The translations under genes were made by a program, and so were the position numbers. The notes beneath the pieces were generated by a model, which saw only the letters and a program-made list of their open reading frames with translations, had not been told where the DNA came from and did no database searches. Below, in pieces: positions 33,397 through 41,602 of a DNA stretch of 64,000 nucleotides (position 1 is the first letter of the stretch; each line of letters starts with the position of its first letter). Origin of the DNA: Thermosinus carboxydivorans Nor1. GTDB lineage: Bacteria > Bacillota > Negativicutes > Sporomusales > Thermosinaceae. The stretch covers positions 1 through 64,000 of the forward strand of contig NZ_AAWL01000013.1 in assembly GCF_000169155.1 (NCBI RefSeq), read 5' to 3'.

Positions 33397-33662
33397 GGTT
33401 GCTTTGCGGAATTATAACTTTTTATTCCTCCCAACATGCCGTTCAGGCCGAGAAGGTGTTGGCCCGGGAAGGGTTCACGGTTGAACTGATACCGGGACCG
33501 AAAGACATCAGCCCTAATTGCGGCGTGGCGCTAAAATGCGACCGCGACCGCTTGCAGGCGGCTGGGGAAACGCTGCGTCGCCACAAGGTGATGTTTGAAG
33601 CCTGCTATGAATATCGTCTGCAGCCGCAAAAGTCGCTGTTTGACAAACTACTGGGGCGGTGA
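33393..33662 (+). CDS. DUF3343 protein, putative sulfur/selenium carrier
   Basis: This 89-residue protein matches DUF3343: a ferredoxin-like small fold starting GIITFYSSQHAVQAEKVL, then PGPKDISPNCGVALKC (residues about 35-50) with two candidate carrier cysteines, and a third Cys near 70. DUF3343 proteins are annotated as putative Se/S carriers because of repeated linkage to cysteine desulfurases and selenium genes; the biochemistry is not settled. It overlaps the desulfurase by ATGA and tatC by GTGA, a tightly coupled trio. Confidence 0.8.
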   Translation: MRLLCGIITFYSSQHAVQAEKVLAREGFTVELIPGPKDISPNCGVALKCDRDRLQAAGETLRRHKVMFEACYEYRLQPQKSLFDKLLGR

Positions 33663-34390
33663 CGGCGGTGGATCAGACGCGGCTAAGCCTGGTCGAACAT
33701 TTAACGGATCTGCGAAAGGCGATCATAGTTGCCCTGCTTTCGTTTATCATCGCCGCCGCGGTCGGCTACTATCTGGCGCCGGCCCTGTTTATAGCGCTGA
33801 AGAAAGTGCTGCCTGTCGCCAATATTGTCTATTTCGGGCCCATCGACGGCTTTTACCTTCATATCCGCCTGGCGGTGCTTTTAGGATTAGTGTTGGCGTT
33901 CCCGGCCATTGCCGCGAGCATGGTCTGGTTCGTTGCGCCTGGCTTATACCGTCAGGAAAAGAGCATACTCGTTATCGGCGGGGTTGTGGTCGTGGCGCTT
34001 TTTGGCCTGGGGGCGGCTTACTCCCTGTTTGTGCTACTGCCACGGGTCATGGACTTTTTGCTTGCCTTCGCCCCTGCCGGCATGATGCCGTTCATTGCCG
34101 GAGAAGAGTACCTGAACTTTATTGTTTCTTTTCTCGTTTATACCGGAATGGCCTTTAATCTGCCGCTCTTTTTCTTTATCTTGCTGCGGTACAACCTTGT
34201 ATCGCCATCCTTCGTGGCTGGCCAGCGCAAGGCGTGCCTGGGGGTGTTGACAAGTCTCGCGTTGTTTCTTGCCCCGGGGGGAGACCTTACTCTGCAGCTA
34301 CTGTTCGCACTGCCCCTTTATCTTTTATTTGAAGTTGCTCTATACACGGCCAAACTTATTAAAAAGTACAGCATTCATTTTTGGAGGTGA
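33659..34390 (+). CDS. tatC: TatC, first copy (keeps signal-recognition residues)
   Basis: This 243-residue protein has six membrane segments of the Tat receptor. It keeps the twin-arginine recognition surface: HLTDLRK near residue 15 (E. coli HLIELRK, with Asp for Glu15) and APGLYRQEK near 96 (equivalent of Glu103). It has lost features of the TatA/TatB docking side: Asn in AFNLP where E. coli has Glu170, and APGGDLTLQ in place of TPPDVFSQ. GTG 33659 overlaps the DUF3343 stop. It is one of two TatC proteins in this locus with opposite patterns of loss; see the copy at 37368. Confidence 0.9.
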   Translation: MTAVDQTRLSLVEHLTDLRKAIIVALLSFIIAAAVGYYLAPALFIALKKVLPVANIVYFGPIDGFYLHIRLAVLLGLVLAFPAIAASMVWFVAPGLYRQEKSILVIGGVVVVALFGLGAAYSLFVLLPRVMDFLLAFAPAGMMPFIAGEEYLNFIVSFLVYTGMAFNLPLFFFILLRYNLVSPSFVAGQRKACLGVLTSLALFLAPGGDLTLQLLFALPLYLLFEVALYTAKLIKKYSIHFWR

Positions 34391-34396
34391 TCAACC

Positions 34397-36397
34397 GTGG
34401 AACAGACCAATGTCCTGCTTGAAGTCACGGTCAAGGGCCAGGTACGGCAGCCCGGCACCTATTCCGTCCAGCCCGGCCATAATTTGCTTGATATTGTCTT
34501 TAGTTATGCCGGGGGAATGGCGACAAACCGGTTTTTGTTAAAAGCCGTATTAGTCGGCGGGGCGGCGGGCCATTTTGTCGGCGAGGCGGAATTAAAGCAG
34601 CCGGTCAGCCAGTCGCAAGAAATCATGGTTTTTGACGAAGGCAGCTGCCTGGTCAATGTCGTCCGCCTGCTGCTGGTTTACAACCGCGTTACTCTGCTCA
34701 GTACGAGAGATGCCGGCTGCCAGGTATGTACCGCCGCCGTGGCCGAAGCGGTCAAACTGCTGGAACGCCTCACCACTTCGGTAGGAACCGCGCGGGATGT
34801 GGCCGAACTGGCCCGGATCGCCGGCAGCCAAAACCCGGATTGCCCCAGCCGCTGCGCCGCTCTCCGGCCGCTTAAAACGGCAATGGCCTTATGGTCGGAC
34901 GAGTTTGCCGCCCATGGCGCCGCACGGTGTCCGGCTAGCATTTGCAGTGAGATTATGCTTAGCCCCTGCGTCAATTCTTGTCCGGCCAACGTAGATTTGC
35001 CAGGGACGATTGCTCTAATGCAGATGGGGAAATTCGGCGATGCTTTAGCCCTGGGCCGGCATGATAATCCTTTCTTTTTAACGTGCGGCTATGTTTGCGA
35101 AGAACCGCCCTGCCAGAAAAACTGCAAGCGGCTTAATTTTGACGACGCGGTCTATTCGCAAAGTTTGCACCGGCATGCCGGCGATCAGGCAGTCAGGCAG
35201 GCCGGCTCGCTAGTCAAAGCATTGATCCACCCTACGCTCAAGCCGGGCCAAGTAACCGGTAAAAAAGTGGCGGTTGTCGGCGCCGGGCCGGCCGGTCTAA
35301 CGGCGGCCTACTTCCTGGTCCGCTTAGGCCACAAAGTTGCGGTTTATGAAAAAAATGACACCGCCGGCGGGATGGCCGCCTATGGCATACCGGCCTATCG
35401 TCTGCCCCGGTCGGTACTGGCGGCGGAAGTCGCGGCCATCGCCGCTTTGGGCGTGGAGCTTAAAACCGGTCACGCGCTGGGGCGGGATATTACCCTTGCC
35501 GGGTTGCAAGAACAGTATGATGCTGTGCTGCTGGCCATTGGCGCCGGCGCCAGCCGCCGCCTGGGTATTCCGGGCGAAGACTTGCCGGGCGTAACGCCGG
35601 CGCTGGCGTTTCTCCATCAGGCGGCGACTGGTGGAGCGGCGGACGTCGGCCCTCGCGTTCTCGTCGTGGGCGGCGGCAACGTGGCGGTCGATGCGGCCCG
35701 GACCGCTCGCCGGTTAGGGGCTGAGCAGGTGGACATGATGTGTGTTGAAGACCGGTTTGAAATGCCGGCTACCGTGCACGAAATTGCGGGCGCTGAAGCA
35801 GAAGGGGTACGCATTCAGGTGCTGACCGTGCCGGTCGAATTCAGCGGTGACGGCCGGGTGGCGGCGGTACGCTACGCGCCGGTCGAGCCCGGCCCCTACG
35901 ATGCCAAAGGCCGGCGCTGGCCGCCTAAGGTATTGGCGGACCAATTACGGGAAGCGGAATATGATACGGTGATCGTGGCCATTGGCCAGACTCCTGACCT
36001 GGATTGTCTGGCTGACGGTGGCATCACGCGGAATGGGCCGTTCATCGCCCATACGGGCGGCCAAGCAATCGGCTTGTCCGGCGTCTTCGTTGCCGGCGAC
36101 TGCGGCGGTCCGGTCAACACGGTGGTAAAAGCCGTCGGTTCGGGCAAGGAGGCAGCATATGTCATCCATAGCCATCTCACCGGTCGCACCGACCGGCTGA
36201 CTTCGCCACTGCGCGGGCAACTGGGCTGTTATACCGGCGATTATACCTGTCTGCCGGCGGGCCGGGCACAAATGCCGGAACAAGACGCAGCAACCCGGAC
36301 GCGGAATTTTGACCTCGTCGAATTGGGACTGAGTGATGAACAGGCCAGGTATGAAATGTTGCGCTGCATCTGTGCCGCCAAAGGCGGTATGCAATAA
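34397..36397 (+). CDS. SLBB/NuoF-tail/GltD-like flavoprotein
   Basis: This 666-residue protein joins three parts. Residues 1-80 form an SLBB-like domain (GQVRQPGTYSVQPGHNLLDI). Residues about 100-175 resemble the C-terminal cluster domain of NuoF, but CGxCxPC is reduced to AGCQVCTAAV and a CPSRC follows later. Residues about 195-640 are a GltD-type unit: cluster motifs CVNSCPANVDLP and CGYVCEEPPCQKNC, an FAD Rossmann fold (VAVVGAGPAGLTAAYFL), an NAD(P) fold (VLVVGGGNVAVDAARTARRL) and a second FAD segment (GVFVAGDCGG). It lacks the FMN domain of NuoF. It probably passes electrons between NAD(P)H and an Fe-S partner in the cytoplasm. GTG start after GGAGGTGATC. Confidence 0.88.
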   Translation: MEQTNVLLEVTVKGQVRQPGTYSVQPGHNLLDIVFSYAGGMATNRFLLKAVLVGGAAGHFVGEAELKQPVSQSQEIMVFDEGSCLVNVVRLLLVYNRVTLLSTRDAGCQVCTAAVAEAVKLLERLTTSVGTARDVAELARIAGSQNPDCPSRCAALRPLKTAMALWSDEFAAHGAARCPASICSEIMLSPCVNSCPANVDLPGTIALMQMGKFGDALALGRHDNPFFLTCGYVCEEPPCQKNCKRLNFDDAVYSQSLHRHAGDQAVRQAGSLVKALIHPTLKPGQVTGKKVAVVGAGPAGLTAAYFLVRLGHKVAVYEKNDTAGGMAAYGIPAYRLPRSVLAAEVAAIAALGVELKTGHALGRDITLAGLQEQYDAVLLAIGAGASRRLGIPGEDLPGVTPALAFLHQAATGGAADVGPRVLVVGGGNVAVDAARTARRLGAEQVDMMCVEDRFEMPATVHEIAGAEAEGVRIQVLTVPVEFSGDGRVAAVRYAPVEPGPYDAKGRRWPPKVLADQLREAEYDTVIVAIGQTPDLDCLADGGITRNGPFIAHTGGQAIGLSGVFVAGDCGGPVNTVVKAVGSGKEAAYVIHSHLTGRTDRLTSPLRGQLGCYTGDYTCLPAGRAQMPEQDAATRTRNFDLVELGLSDEQARYEMLRCICAAKGGMQ

Positions 36398-36413
36398 GGG
36401 GGGAGATGGAAAC

Positions 36414-37352
36414 ATGACGCCCAAACAGGTGAAATTGGTGCGCACTGTCATTCAAGTTGTCTTTTTTTTCTTGCTTGTTGTGGTTTTGACCGGTGCTTTT
36501 TGCGCAGTGCGCCTGGGCGGCAGCGCTAATCTTACCTGCTCGTTAGGCATGCTGCAGCTGACGTTGGGGGCTAGAGAGGTGCTATGGGGGACGGTTATTT
36601 CGGGCAGTTTGCTTTTGGTTGTTACCGTGCTTTTAGGCCGGGTTTTCTGCGGTTGGGTGTGTCCCTTCGGCGCCGTCCTCGATTGGCTGGATAAACCGCT
36701 GTCTCGGCTGCGGCTGGCCGGTAACAAGGTACCATCGGCGCTTCTAAATCCCGATAACCGTCACATTAAGTATGGCGTGCTGGGCGGGGCGCTGCTCGCC
36801 GCCGGCATATTGCGCTATCCCGCGTTTTGTGCTCTTTGCCCGGTAGGCACGACCTGCCGCACAGCCGGTCTGCAGGGGTTAAATATAGGGCTGGAGACGG
36901 CCGTGCTGCCGTTGGCCGCCAGTTTGGATACGGTGCGCAAGCGCTTCTGGTGCAAGGTGCTATGCCCGATTGGAGCGCTCCTAGGGCTCTTTTCTCGGTT
37001 CAGCCTGCTTAAAATCCGCCTGCCCTGGGACCGCTGCACCGGCTGCAACCGCTGTGAACAGGCCTGTGCTATGGATAACCGGCCCCATCAAGGCGGTCAT
37101 GACCGGCTTAAAACCGACCCGGCAGTGTTGACAGCCCTTGTTGACCTTGGCGTCCCCGATTTGCTTGACCGCCCCGGGCGGTATGAGGACTACCCACAAA
37201 GCATAAAAGACCTGCTCAAGCAAAAAATGAAAAGCCTGGCTGTGGACCATAGCGAGTGTTCGCGCTGCTATTCCTGCCTGGCCGCCTGTCCGGTCACAAC
37301 CCGGGAGGCAGCCCCAAGCATCGCGGTTCAGCGCAGCGGCTTAAGCGCCTAA
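36414..37352 (+). CDS. NapH-like membrane polyferredoxin
   Basis: This 312-residue protein has about four membrane helices and the NapH hallmark CGWVCPFGAVLDW near residue 79, plus CKVLCPIGALLGL near 182. Two ferredoxin motifs lie towards the C-terminus: CTGCNRCEQAC near 206 and CSRCYSCLAACP near 285. In the NapGH system this type of protein takes electrons from quinol and passes them to the exported NapG; the NapG-like partner is at 31666. An alternative is electron flow the other way, to quinone. The ATG at 36414 follows AAGGGGGGAG. Confidence 0.88.
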   Translation: MTPKQVKLVRTVIQVVFFFLLVVVLTGAFCAVRLGGSANLTCSLGMLQLTLGAREVLWGTVISGSLLLVVTVLLGRVFCGWVCPFGAVLDWLDKPLSRLRLAGNKVPSALLNPDNRHIKYGVLGGALLAAGILRYPAFCALCPVGTTCRTAGLQGLNIGLETAVLPLAASLDTVRKRFWCKVLCPIGALLGLFSRFSLLKIRLPWDRCTGCNRCEQACAMDNRPHQGGHDRLKTDPAVLTALVDLGVPDLLDRPGRYEDYPQSIKDLLKQKMKSLAVDHSECSRCYSCLAACPVTTREAAPSIAVQRSGLSA

Positions 37353-37367
37353 AAGGAGAAAGCTAAG

Positions 37368-38120
37368 ATGGAAAGCCAGGAATTTTACAGCCTGCTAAGC
37401 CACATCATCGCGCGGGCCCGCCGCCGCTTGTTATGGTTAATCCTGCTGTTGGCCGGTACCAGCACCCTTGGCTATTGGTGGGCCGACGGCGCCATGAAAT
37501 ACATGTTCAGGATGGTTAGACAGGTGATTTTTGTCAGTCCGGCTGAAGCTTTCGTCACCAAAATCAAGGTGGCATTAACCATTGGCCTGGTTCTTGCCCT
37601 GCCGCTACTACTTTATCTGCTGATTGGCGTGGTGCGCACCAGGGTGAAGGGGCTGACGCCTACTACTCACGTTTTACTCACCGCTGTCAGCTTTGGCCTG
37701 TTTACCGGCGGTGCGGCTTTCTGCTTCTATGCTGTATTGCCGGTCGGTATTCAGTTTTTACTGGACTTTGCCACTTTGGAGATGCAGCCACTGCTCTCGG
37801 CCGGGCGTTTTGTGTCGTTTGTGCTGATGTGTCTGTTGGTTTTCGGGATAATGTTTGAACTGCCGTTGGTTATCATGCTGTTGACCTCCATGGGAATATT
37901 GACGGTGGAAAAACTGCGGGCCAAACGGCGCCATGCGATTTTGGGCGTTTTTATCATTGCAGGGATTATTACGCCGTCGCCGGATGTACTGTCGCAAATT
38001 TTGCTTGCTCTCCCGCTGCTGGCCCTCTATGAAATCGGGATTTTTCTCACCCGGTTTTGTACGCGGCCTGTTGAGCGCCTGCCGGAACTGCCAGCCGACC
38101 AGCAGCAGCTTTTTATGTAG
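37368..38120 (+). CDS. tatC: TatC, second copy (keeps TatA/TatB-side residues)
   Basis: This 250-residue six-helix protein is a divergent TatC. It keeps MFELP near residue 165 (Glu170 of E. coli TatC) and TPSPDVLSQILLALP near 205 (the TPPDVFSQ motif). It has lost the twin-arginine recognition residues: the N-terminal motif is HIIARARRR instead of HLxELR, and the loop that should read APALYxxE is RTRVKGLTP, so the Glu103 equivalent is missing. Alone it is unlikely to recognise a Tat signal. It ends the locus and is followed by a terminator. Its pattern is the mirror of the TatC at 33659. Confidence 0.88.
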   Translation: MESQEFYSLLSHIIARARRRLLWLILLLAGTSTLGYWWADGAMKYMFRMVRQVIFVSPAEAFVTKIKVALTIGLVLALPLLLYLLIGVVRTRVKGLTPTTHVLLTAVSFGLFTGGAAFCFYAVLPVGIQFLLDFATLEMQPLLSAGRFVSFVLMCLLVFGIMFELPLVIMLLTSMGILTVEKLRAKRRHAILGVFIIAGIITPSPDVLSQILLALPLLALYEIGIFLTRFCTRPVERLPELPADQQQLFM

Positions 38121-38138
38121 GTTTAATAAACGTTATCT

Positions 38139-38165
38139 AGACTTGGTGCAGCCAGGTCTTTTTTC
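38139..38165 (+). terminator. Terminator at end of Tat/AOR locus
   Basis: An 8-bp stem (AGACTTGG/CCAGGTCT, one G-U pair) with a TGCAG loop is followed by a T-rich run. Confidence 0.8.
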
Positions 38166-38241
38166 TTTATATGCGACTATTTCGCTAAAACTAAATTTGT
38201 AGTAATATGATGTTATTCGGTAAACCAGGGAGGTGCGGGTT

Positions 38242-38883
38242 ATGCGTGTGACCAAAGCGGTAAAGCAGCAAATGCTGGCGATATTGGCGGAACATTACCG
38301 GGGCGCGACGACGGCGCTTAACTATTCAACGCCTTTTGAACTCTTGATTGCCGTGATTTTATCAGCCCAGTGCACCGATGAGCGGGTCAACATCATTACT
38401 GCCCGCCTTTTCCCACAGTACAATACGCCGGCCAAAATCCTCGAACTGGGGCAGAATAAACTTGAGGAATATATTCGGGACTGCGGACTTTTCCGCAGTA
38501 AGGCGCGCAATATCATTGCCACCTGTGAGATACTCTGCCGTGATTATGGTGGGGAGGTTCCCACCCGCTTTGAAGACTTAATAAAATTACCGGGAGTAGG
38601 CCGCAAAACAGCTAACGTAATTGTAAGCCAATTATTTGGTACACCGGCTATTGCCGTTGACACCCATGTGTTTCGGGTAGCCAACCGGACGGGGTTGGCC
38701 AAAGGCAAAACGCCCCATGAAGTAGAGGACGGGCTGATGCGGGTCATACCAAGGCAGGACTGGGCGAGCGCCCATCATTGGCTTATCTGGCATGGCCGCA
38801 AAGTTTGCAAGGCCCGCCAGCCGGCCTGCGGCGTCTGTCCGCTGAACGGTCTCTGCCCGAGCCGGGAAGATGCAACTAAATAA
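38242..38883 (+). CDS. nth: Endonuclease III
   Basis: This 213-residue DNA glycosylase/AP lyase removes oxidised pyrimidines. The helix-hairpin-helix with catalytic Lys (LPGVGRKTANVI, near residue 122), the catalytic Asp (VDTHVFRVANR, near 142) and the C-terminal [4Fe-4S] loop (CKARQPACGVCPLNGLC) are complete. Length is typical. The ATG at 38242 follows GGGAGGTG. It sits between two terminators as a single-gene unit. Confidence 0.95.
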   Translation: MRVTKAVKQQMLAILAEHYRGATTALNYSTPFELLIAVILSAQCTDERVNIITARLFPQYNTPAKILELGQNKLEEYIRDCGLFRSKARNIIATCEILCRDYGGEVPTRFEDLIKLPGVGRKTANVIVSQLFGTPAIAVDTHVFRVANRTGLAKGKTPHEVEDGLMRVIPRQDWASAHHWLIWHGRKVCKARQPACGVCPLNGLCPSREDATK

Positions 38884-38896
38884 TTAGGAAAAAAAT

Positions 38897-38937
38897 AAAA
38901 GGCAATCAACCGCCCATGGTTGACTGCCTTTTGTTTA
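38897..38937. terminator. Bidirectional terminator
   Basis: AAAAGGCA and TCAACC arms pair with GGTTGA and TGCCTTTT around a CGCCCAT-like loop, with a small internal mismatch. It separates convergent nth and the chemoreceptor gene. Confidence 0.8.
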
Positions 38938-38966
38938 AGAGCTTTCACGGTGGCTCTGCGCTTGGC

Positions 38967-40148
38967 TTAATCGTATAGCAGCTTTTCAACAGAGCCGAGC
39001 AGTTTATCACTGATACCACTGATACTTTCCAGGGATTTCGCTACTTCCATGAGCGAATTGTTTTCTTGCCGGGATGCCTGGACAATGCCGGCAATATGGC
39101 GCTGGGTAGTCGTCATATCGTCGGACAGCGCCGTCAGGGCAGGGACGATATTGGCTACTACTCCTTGGATTTCACCGACAGAGTGACGAATGGTATCAGT
39201 AGATTTACGGCTTTCTTCCGCCAGTTTGCGTACTTCCTGCGCGACAACGGCAAAGCCGCGCCCGTATTCGCCGACCCGTGCCGCTTCGATGGCGGCATTC
39301 AGGGCTAATAAGTTGGTCTGGCTGGAGATATGCTTGATGGTGTCGGCGATGCCGCCGATGTTATGGGTTGCCGCCGCCAAGGTCTGGGAGATGTCTACTG
39401 TTTGCCGGATTCTGGCCATTTGCCGGCCAATATGGTTATTGATATTTTGGATGGTTGCCGCTGTAGTGTCAATCGACCGAGAAACTTCTGCGGTAATTGC
39501 CGTTATTTCCTGGAGTTGATGGTTAAGTTGATTAGAGATGCCGGCCACTTCTGCCGCCAGTTGGCGGTGGGCAAAAAGGGTCAGCCACCGAATGACGGCG
39601 CATACGGAGCTGGCGGTAGCCACCCGTCGGGCCCCGATGATTTTGACGTCGGGGCGCAGATACCGGTGGTAGCGACTGTGTAGGACCGACCCGGCGCCGA
39701 CGATTTTTTCCGCACCGATGATGTAGTGAGCGTCCCGCAGCAGCGCCGCAAGTTCGGGTTCAGGCAGTTCGTCATAGGGCGCGTATTGAAACGTTACCTG
39801 ATTAATGCCTACATCCTGGCAATATTTAGCGATTTTGGCCGCCTGGGCGGTATTGTTATTGAACACCGTTACTGTTTCGCCGCGGGGAATTTGAGCCACT
39901 TGGACGAAAAACGCCGCGTCGGGTACCAGTTCAAGGGCCACAATCTTGTCGCGGGGAATTTTCTGCGCTGCCTCGTCCACCCGGGTGGGCAGGCAAATAA
40001 AGAGGTCGGCAACCTGATGGTCGGTTAGGGCCTTAATGGCATAAGCGCGGCCTTCCAGACCCGGGATAAAATGGCGTGCCGCTTCCAACAGCTCATCGGC
40101 CACTAGTTGACTGCTGCCTACTGTTGCGATGCGTGCGATTGCGCTCAC
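38967..40148 (-). CDS. Soluble methyl-accepting chemotaxis-type protein
   Basis: This 393-residue protein has no membrane segment. The C-terminal 190 residues form a chemoreceptor signalling domain with the hairpin tip [20 protein letters not shown] and [14 protein letters not shown], the CheA/CheW contact region. The N-terminal 200 residues form an alpha/beta domain that resembles the PrpR-type sensory domain by eye ([35 protein letters not shown]). It may sense a cytoplasmic metabolite. I favour the GTG at 40148 because the ATG at 40154 abuts the ribosome site. No chemotaxis genes are nearby. Confidence 0.8.
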   Translation of the reverse strand: MSAIARIATVGSSQLVADELLEAARHFIPGLEGRAYAIKALTDHQVADLFICLPTRVDEAAQKIPRDKIVALELVPDAAFFVQVAQIPRGETVTVFNNNTAQAAKIAKYCQDVGINQVTFQYAPYDELPEPELAALLRDAHYIIGAEKIVGAGSVLHSRYHRYLRPDVKIIGARRVATASSVCAVIRWLTLFAHRQLAAEVAGISNQLNHQLQEITAITAEVSRSIDTTAATIQNINNHIGRQMARIRQTVDISQTLAAATHNIGGIADTIKHISSQTNLLALNAAIEAARVGEYGRGFAVVAQEVRKLAEESRKSTDTIRHSVGEIQGVVANIVPALTALSDDMTTTQRHIAGIVQASRQENNSLMEVAKSLESISGISDKLLGSVEKLLYD

Positions 40149-40194
40149 CTTCATCACCTTTTTTGTTGCACTTTGTATGTTGGGGAATGGCGAA

Positions 40195-40866
40195 TTATTT
40201 TAATGTTAAAACTTGGCCGGGCTGCATAATATGTACCGGCGTCCCATAACGTGTTTCCACCTGGTGTTTGAAGTCTTCGGGCGACTGGGCGATGAGCGGC
40301 CAGGTATTATAGTGCATGGGAATGACGTTTTTCGGTTTTAATAGTCCTACGGCTTCCACGGCATCTTGCGGCCCCATGGTAAAATTGTCGCCGATGGGCA
40401 ACAGGGCGTAGTCGATTTTTTCCAGACGGCCTAACAGTTCCATGTCGCCGAACAGGCCGGTATCACCGGCAAAGTAGACCGTCGTGCCGTGGAAATTGAC
40501 AATAAAACCGCAGGCGTGGCCCCCAGGAACGCCGGCGCCATGAAAGGCGAGGGTGATGCGGACATAGCCGAAATCAAAAGTGTGCTTGCCGCCGATGTGC
40601 ATGGCGTGGCTGTTAACCCCCTGTTCACCGCAGAGACGGGCCACTTCCGCCGTGGAAATGACAGTAGCGCCGGTACGCTTGGCAATGCGCACCGTGTCGC
40701 CAAGATGGTCAAAGTGGCCGTGAGAAACGAGAATATATTGGCAGTTCACTTCGTCCGGACCGGCTATTTTAAAGGGGTTATCTGCCAGATAAGGGTCAAA
40801 AAGAAGCGTTGTTTGGCCGTCACTCAGCTCGAAACAGGCATGGCCTAAAAAACGTAAGGTCGTCAT
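40195..40866 (-). CDS. UPF0173 metal-dependent hydrolase
   Basis: This 223-residue protein has the metallo-beta-lactamase fold of the UPF0173/UlaG-like group. The metal ligands are visible in [10 protein letters not shown] (residues about 49-58), the Asp of [11 protein letters not shown] near 134 and a His near the C-terminus (MHYNTWPL). The N-terminal [19 protein letters not shown] is typical. The start follows GAGGTGATT. Substrate unknown. It is divergent from the mobB gene. Confidence 0.88.
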   Translation of the reverse strand: MTTLRFLGHACFELSDGQTTLLFDPYLADNPFKIAGPDEVNCQYILVSHGHFDHLGDTVRIAKRTGATVISTAEVARLCGEQGVNSHAMHIGGKHTFDFGYVRITLAFHGAGVPGGHACGFIVNFHGTTVYFAGDTGLFGDMELLGRLEKIDYALLPIGDNFTMGPQDAVEAVGLLKPKNVIPMHYNTWPLIAQSPEDFKHQVETRYGTPVHIMQPGQVLTLK

Positions 40867-41056
40867 ACAATCACCTCGTGCAAAAATTTCTGAATAAGAT
40901 ATTCGCCTTTTTTCCAGCCGAATCCTTCGAATCTTTTTGCTGGGTATCAGCTTTTATTATGCCTGTCAGCAGCGAATTTTTATCCGCCCCATGGCAGGGC
41001 AACAGCAGGAAACGGAGAACTAAAATATACAACTTACAAAAAAATGGAGGAAAATT

Positions 41057-41548
41057 ATGGTTCCGGTGATTTCCATTGTCGGCAAATCTAATTGCGGCAA
41101 AACCACCTATCTTGAAAAGCTGATTCGGGAAATGAAGCGGCGCGGCTATAAAGTTGGTACGATCAAACACGACGTCCATGGCTTTGATATGGACAGACCG
41201 GGCAAGGACACTTGGCGGCACGCCCAGGCCGGTGCTGATGTGGTCTGCATTTCGTCGCCTGCTAAGATGGCCATGATTAAAAAAGTTGAGCAGGAATTGA
41301 CGCTTGACGAAGTAGTGTCGTTCGTGGACGGTGTAGATATTATTTTTACCGAAGGTTATAAACGGGAAGGCAAACGCAAAATTGAGGTATTCCGCCAAGC
41401 CGTCTGCGACCGGCCTTTATGCAGCAAAGAAGAGCTGCTCGCCGTCGTATCCGACGTCGTCCTCTATGACGATGTGCCCCACTTCGGTCTTGATGACGCG
41501 GCGCCGCTGGCCGACTTTTTGGTCGCTCACGTTTTGATAAAGGGCTAG
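41057..41548 (+). CDS. mobB: Molybdopterin-guanine dinucleotide accessory GTPase MobB
   Basis: This 163-residue P-loop protein carries GKSNCGKTT at residues 9-17 and the family segment GTIKHDVHGFDMDRPGKDTWRH. The late TEGYKREGKRKIEVFR is also typical. MobB helps attach nucleotide to the pterin cofactor; the partner MobA is not in this window. It opens the cofactor island and lies 54 bases before moaA. The start follows ATGGAGGAAAAT. Confidence 0.9.
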   Translation: MVPVISIVGKSNCGKTTYLEKLIREMKRRGYKVGTIKHDVHGFDMDRPGKDTWRHAQAGADVVCISSPAKMAMIKKVEQELTLDEVVSFVDGVDIIFTEGYKREGKRKIEVFRQAVCDRPLCSKEELLAVVSDVVLYDDVPHFGLDDAAPLADFLVAHVLIKG

Positions 41549-41602
41549 TGTATAGGCCAGGCAAAAGATTGCAAAAGGATTGTACTAACGGGAGGTGAGG
41601 TA

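Noticed and set aside
33595-34158. Long open frame of 187 codons across DUF3343 and tatC
   Set aside because: It overlaps two well supported genes in another frame, lacks a ribosome site and has the Arg/Gly/Cys-rich make-up typical of a shadow frame.
40867-41056. Moco or Tuco riboswitch before mobB
   Set aside because: The CCGAG and AAGGAAG elements and a GNRA-capped stem are missing.
40871-41398. Minus-strand frame of 175 codons opposite mobB
   Set aside because: It is antisense to a clear mobB gene and shows no family pattern or start signal.
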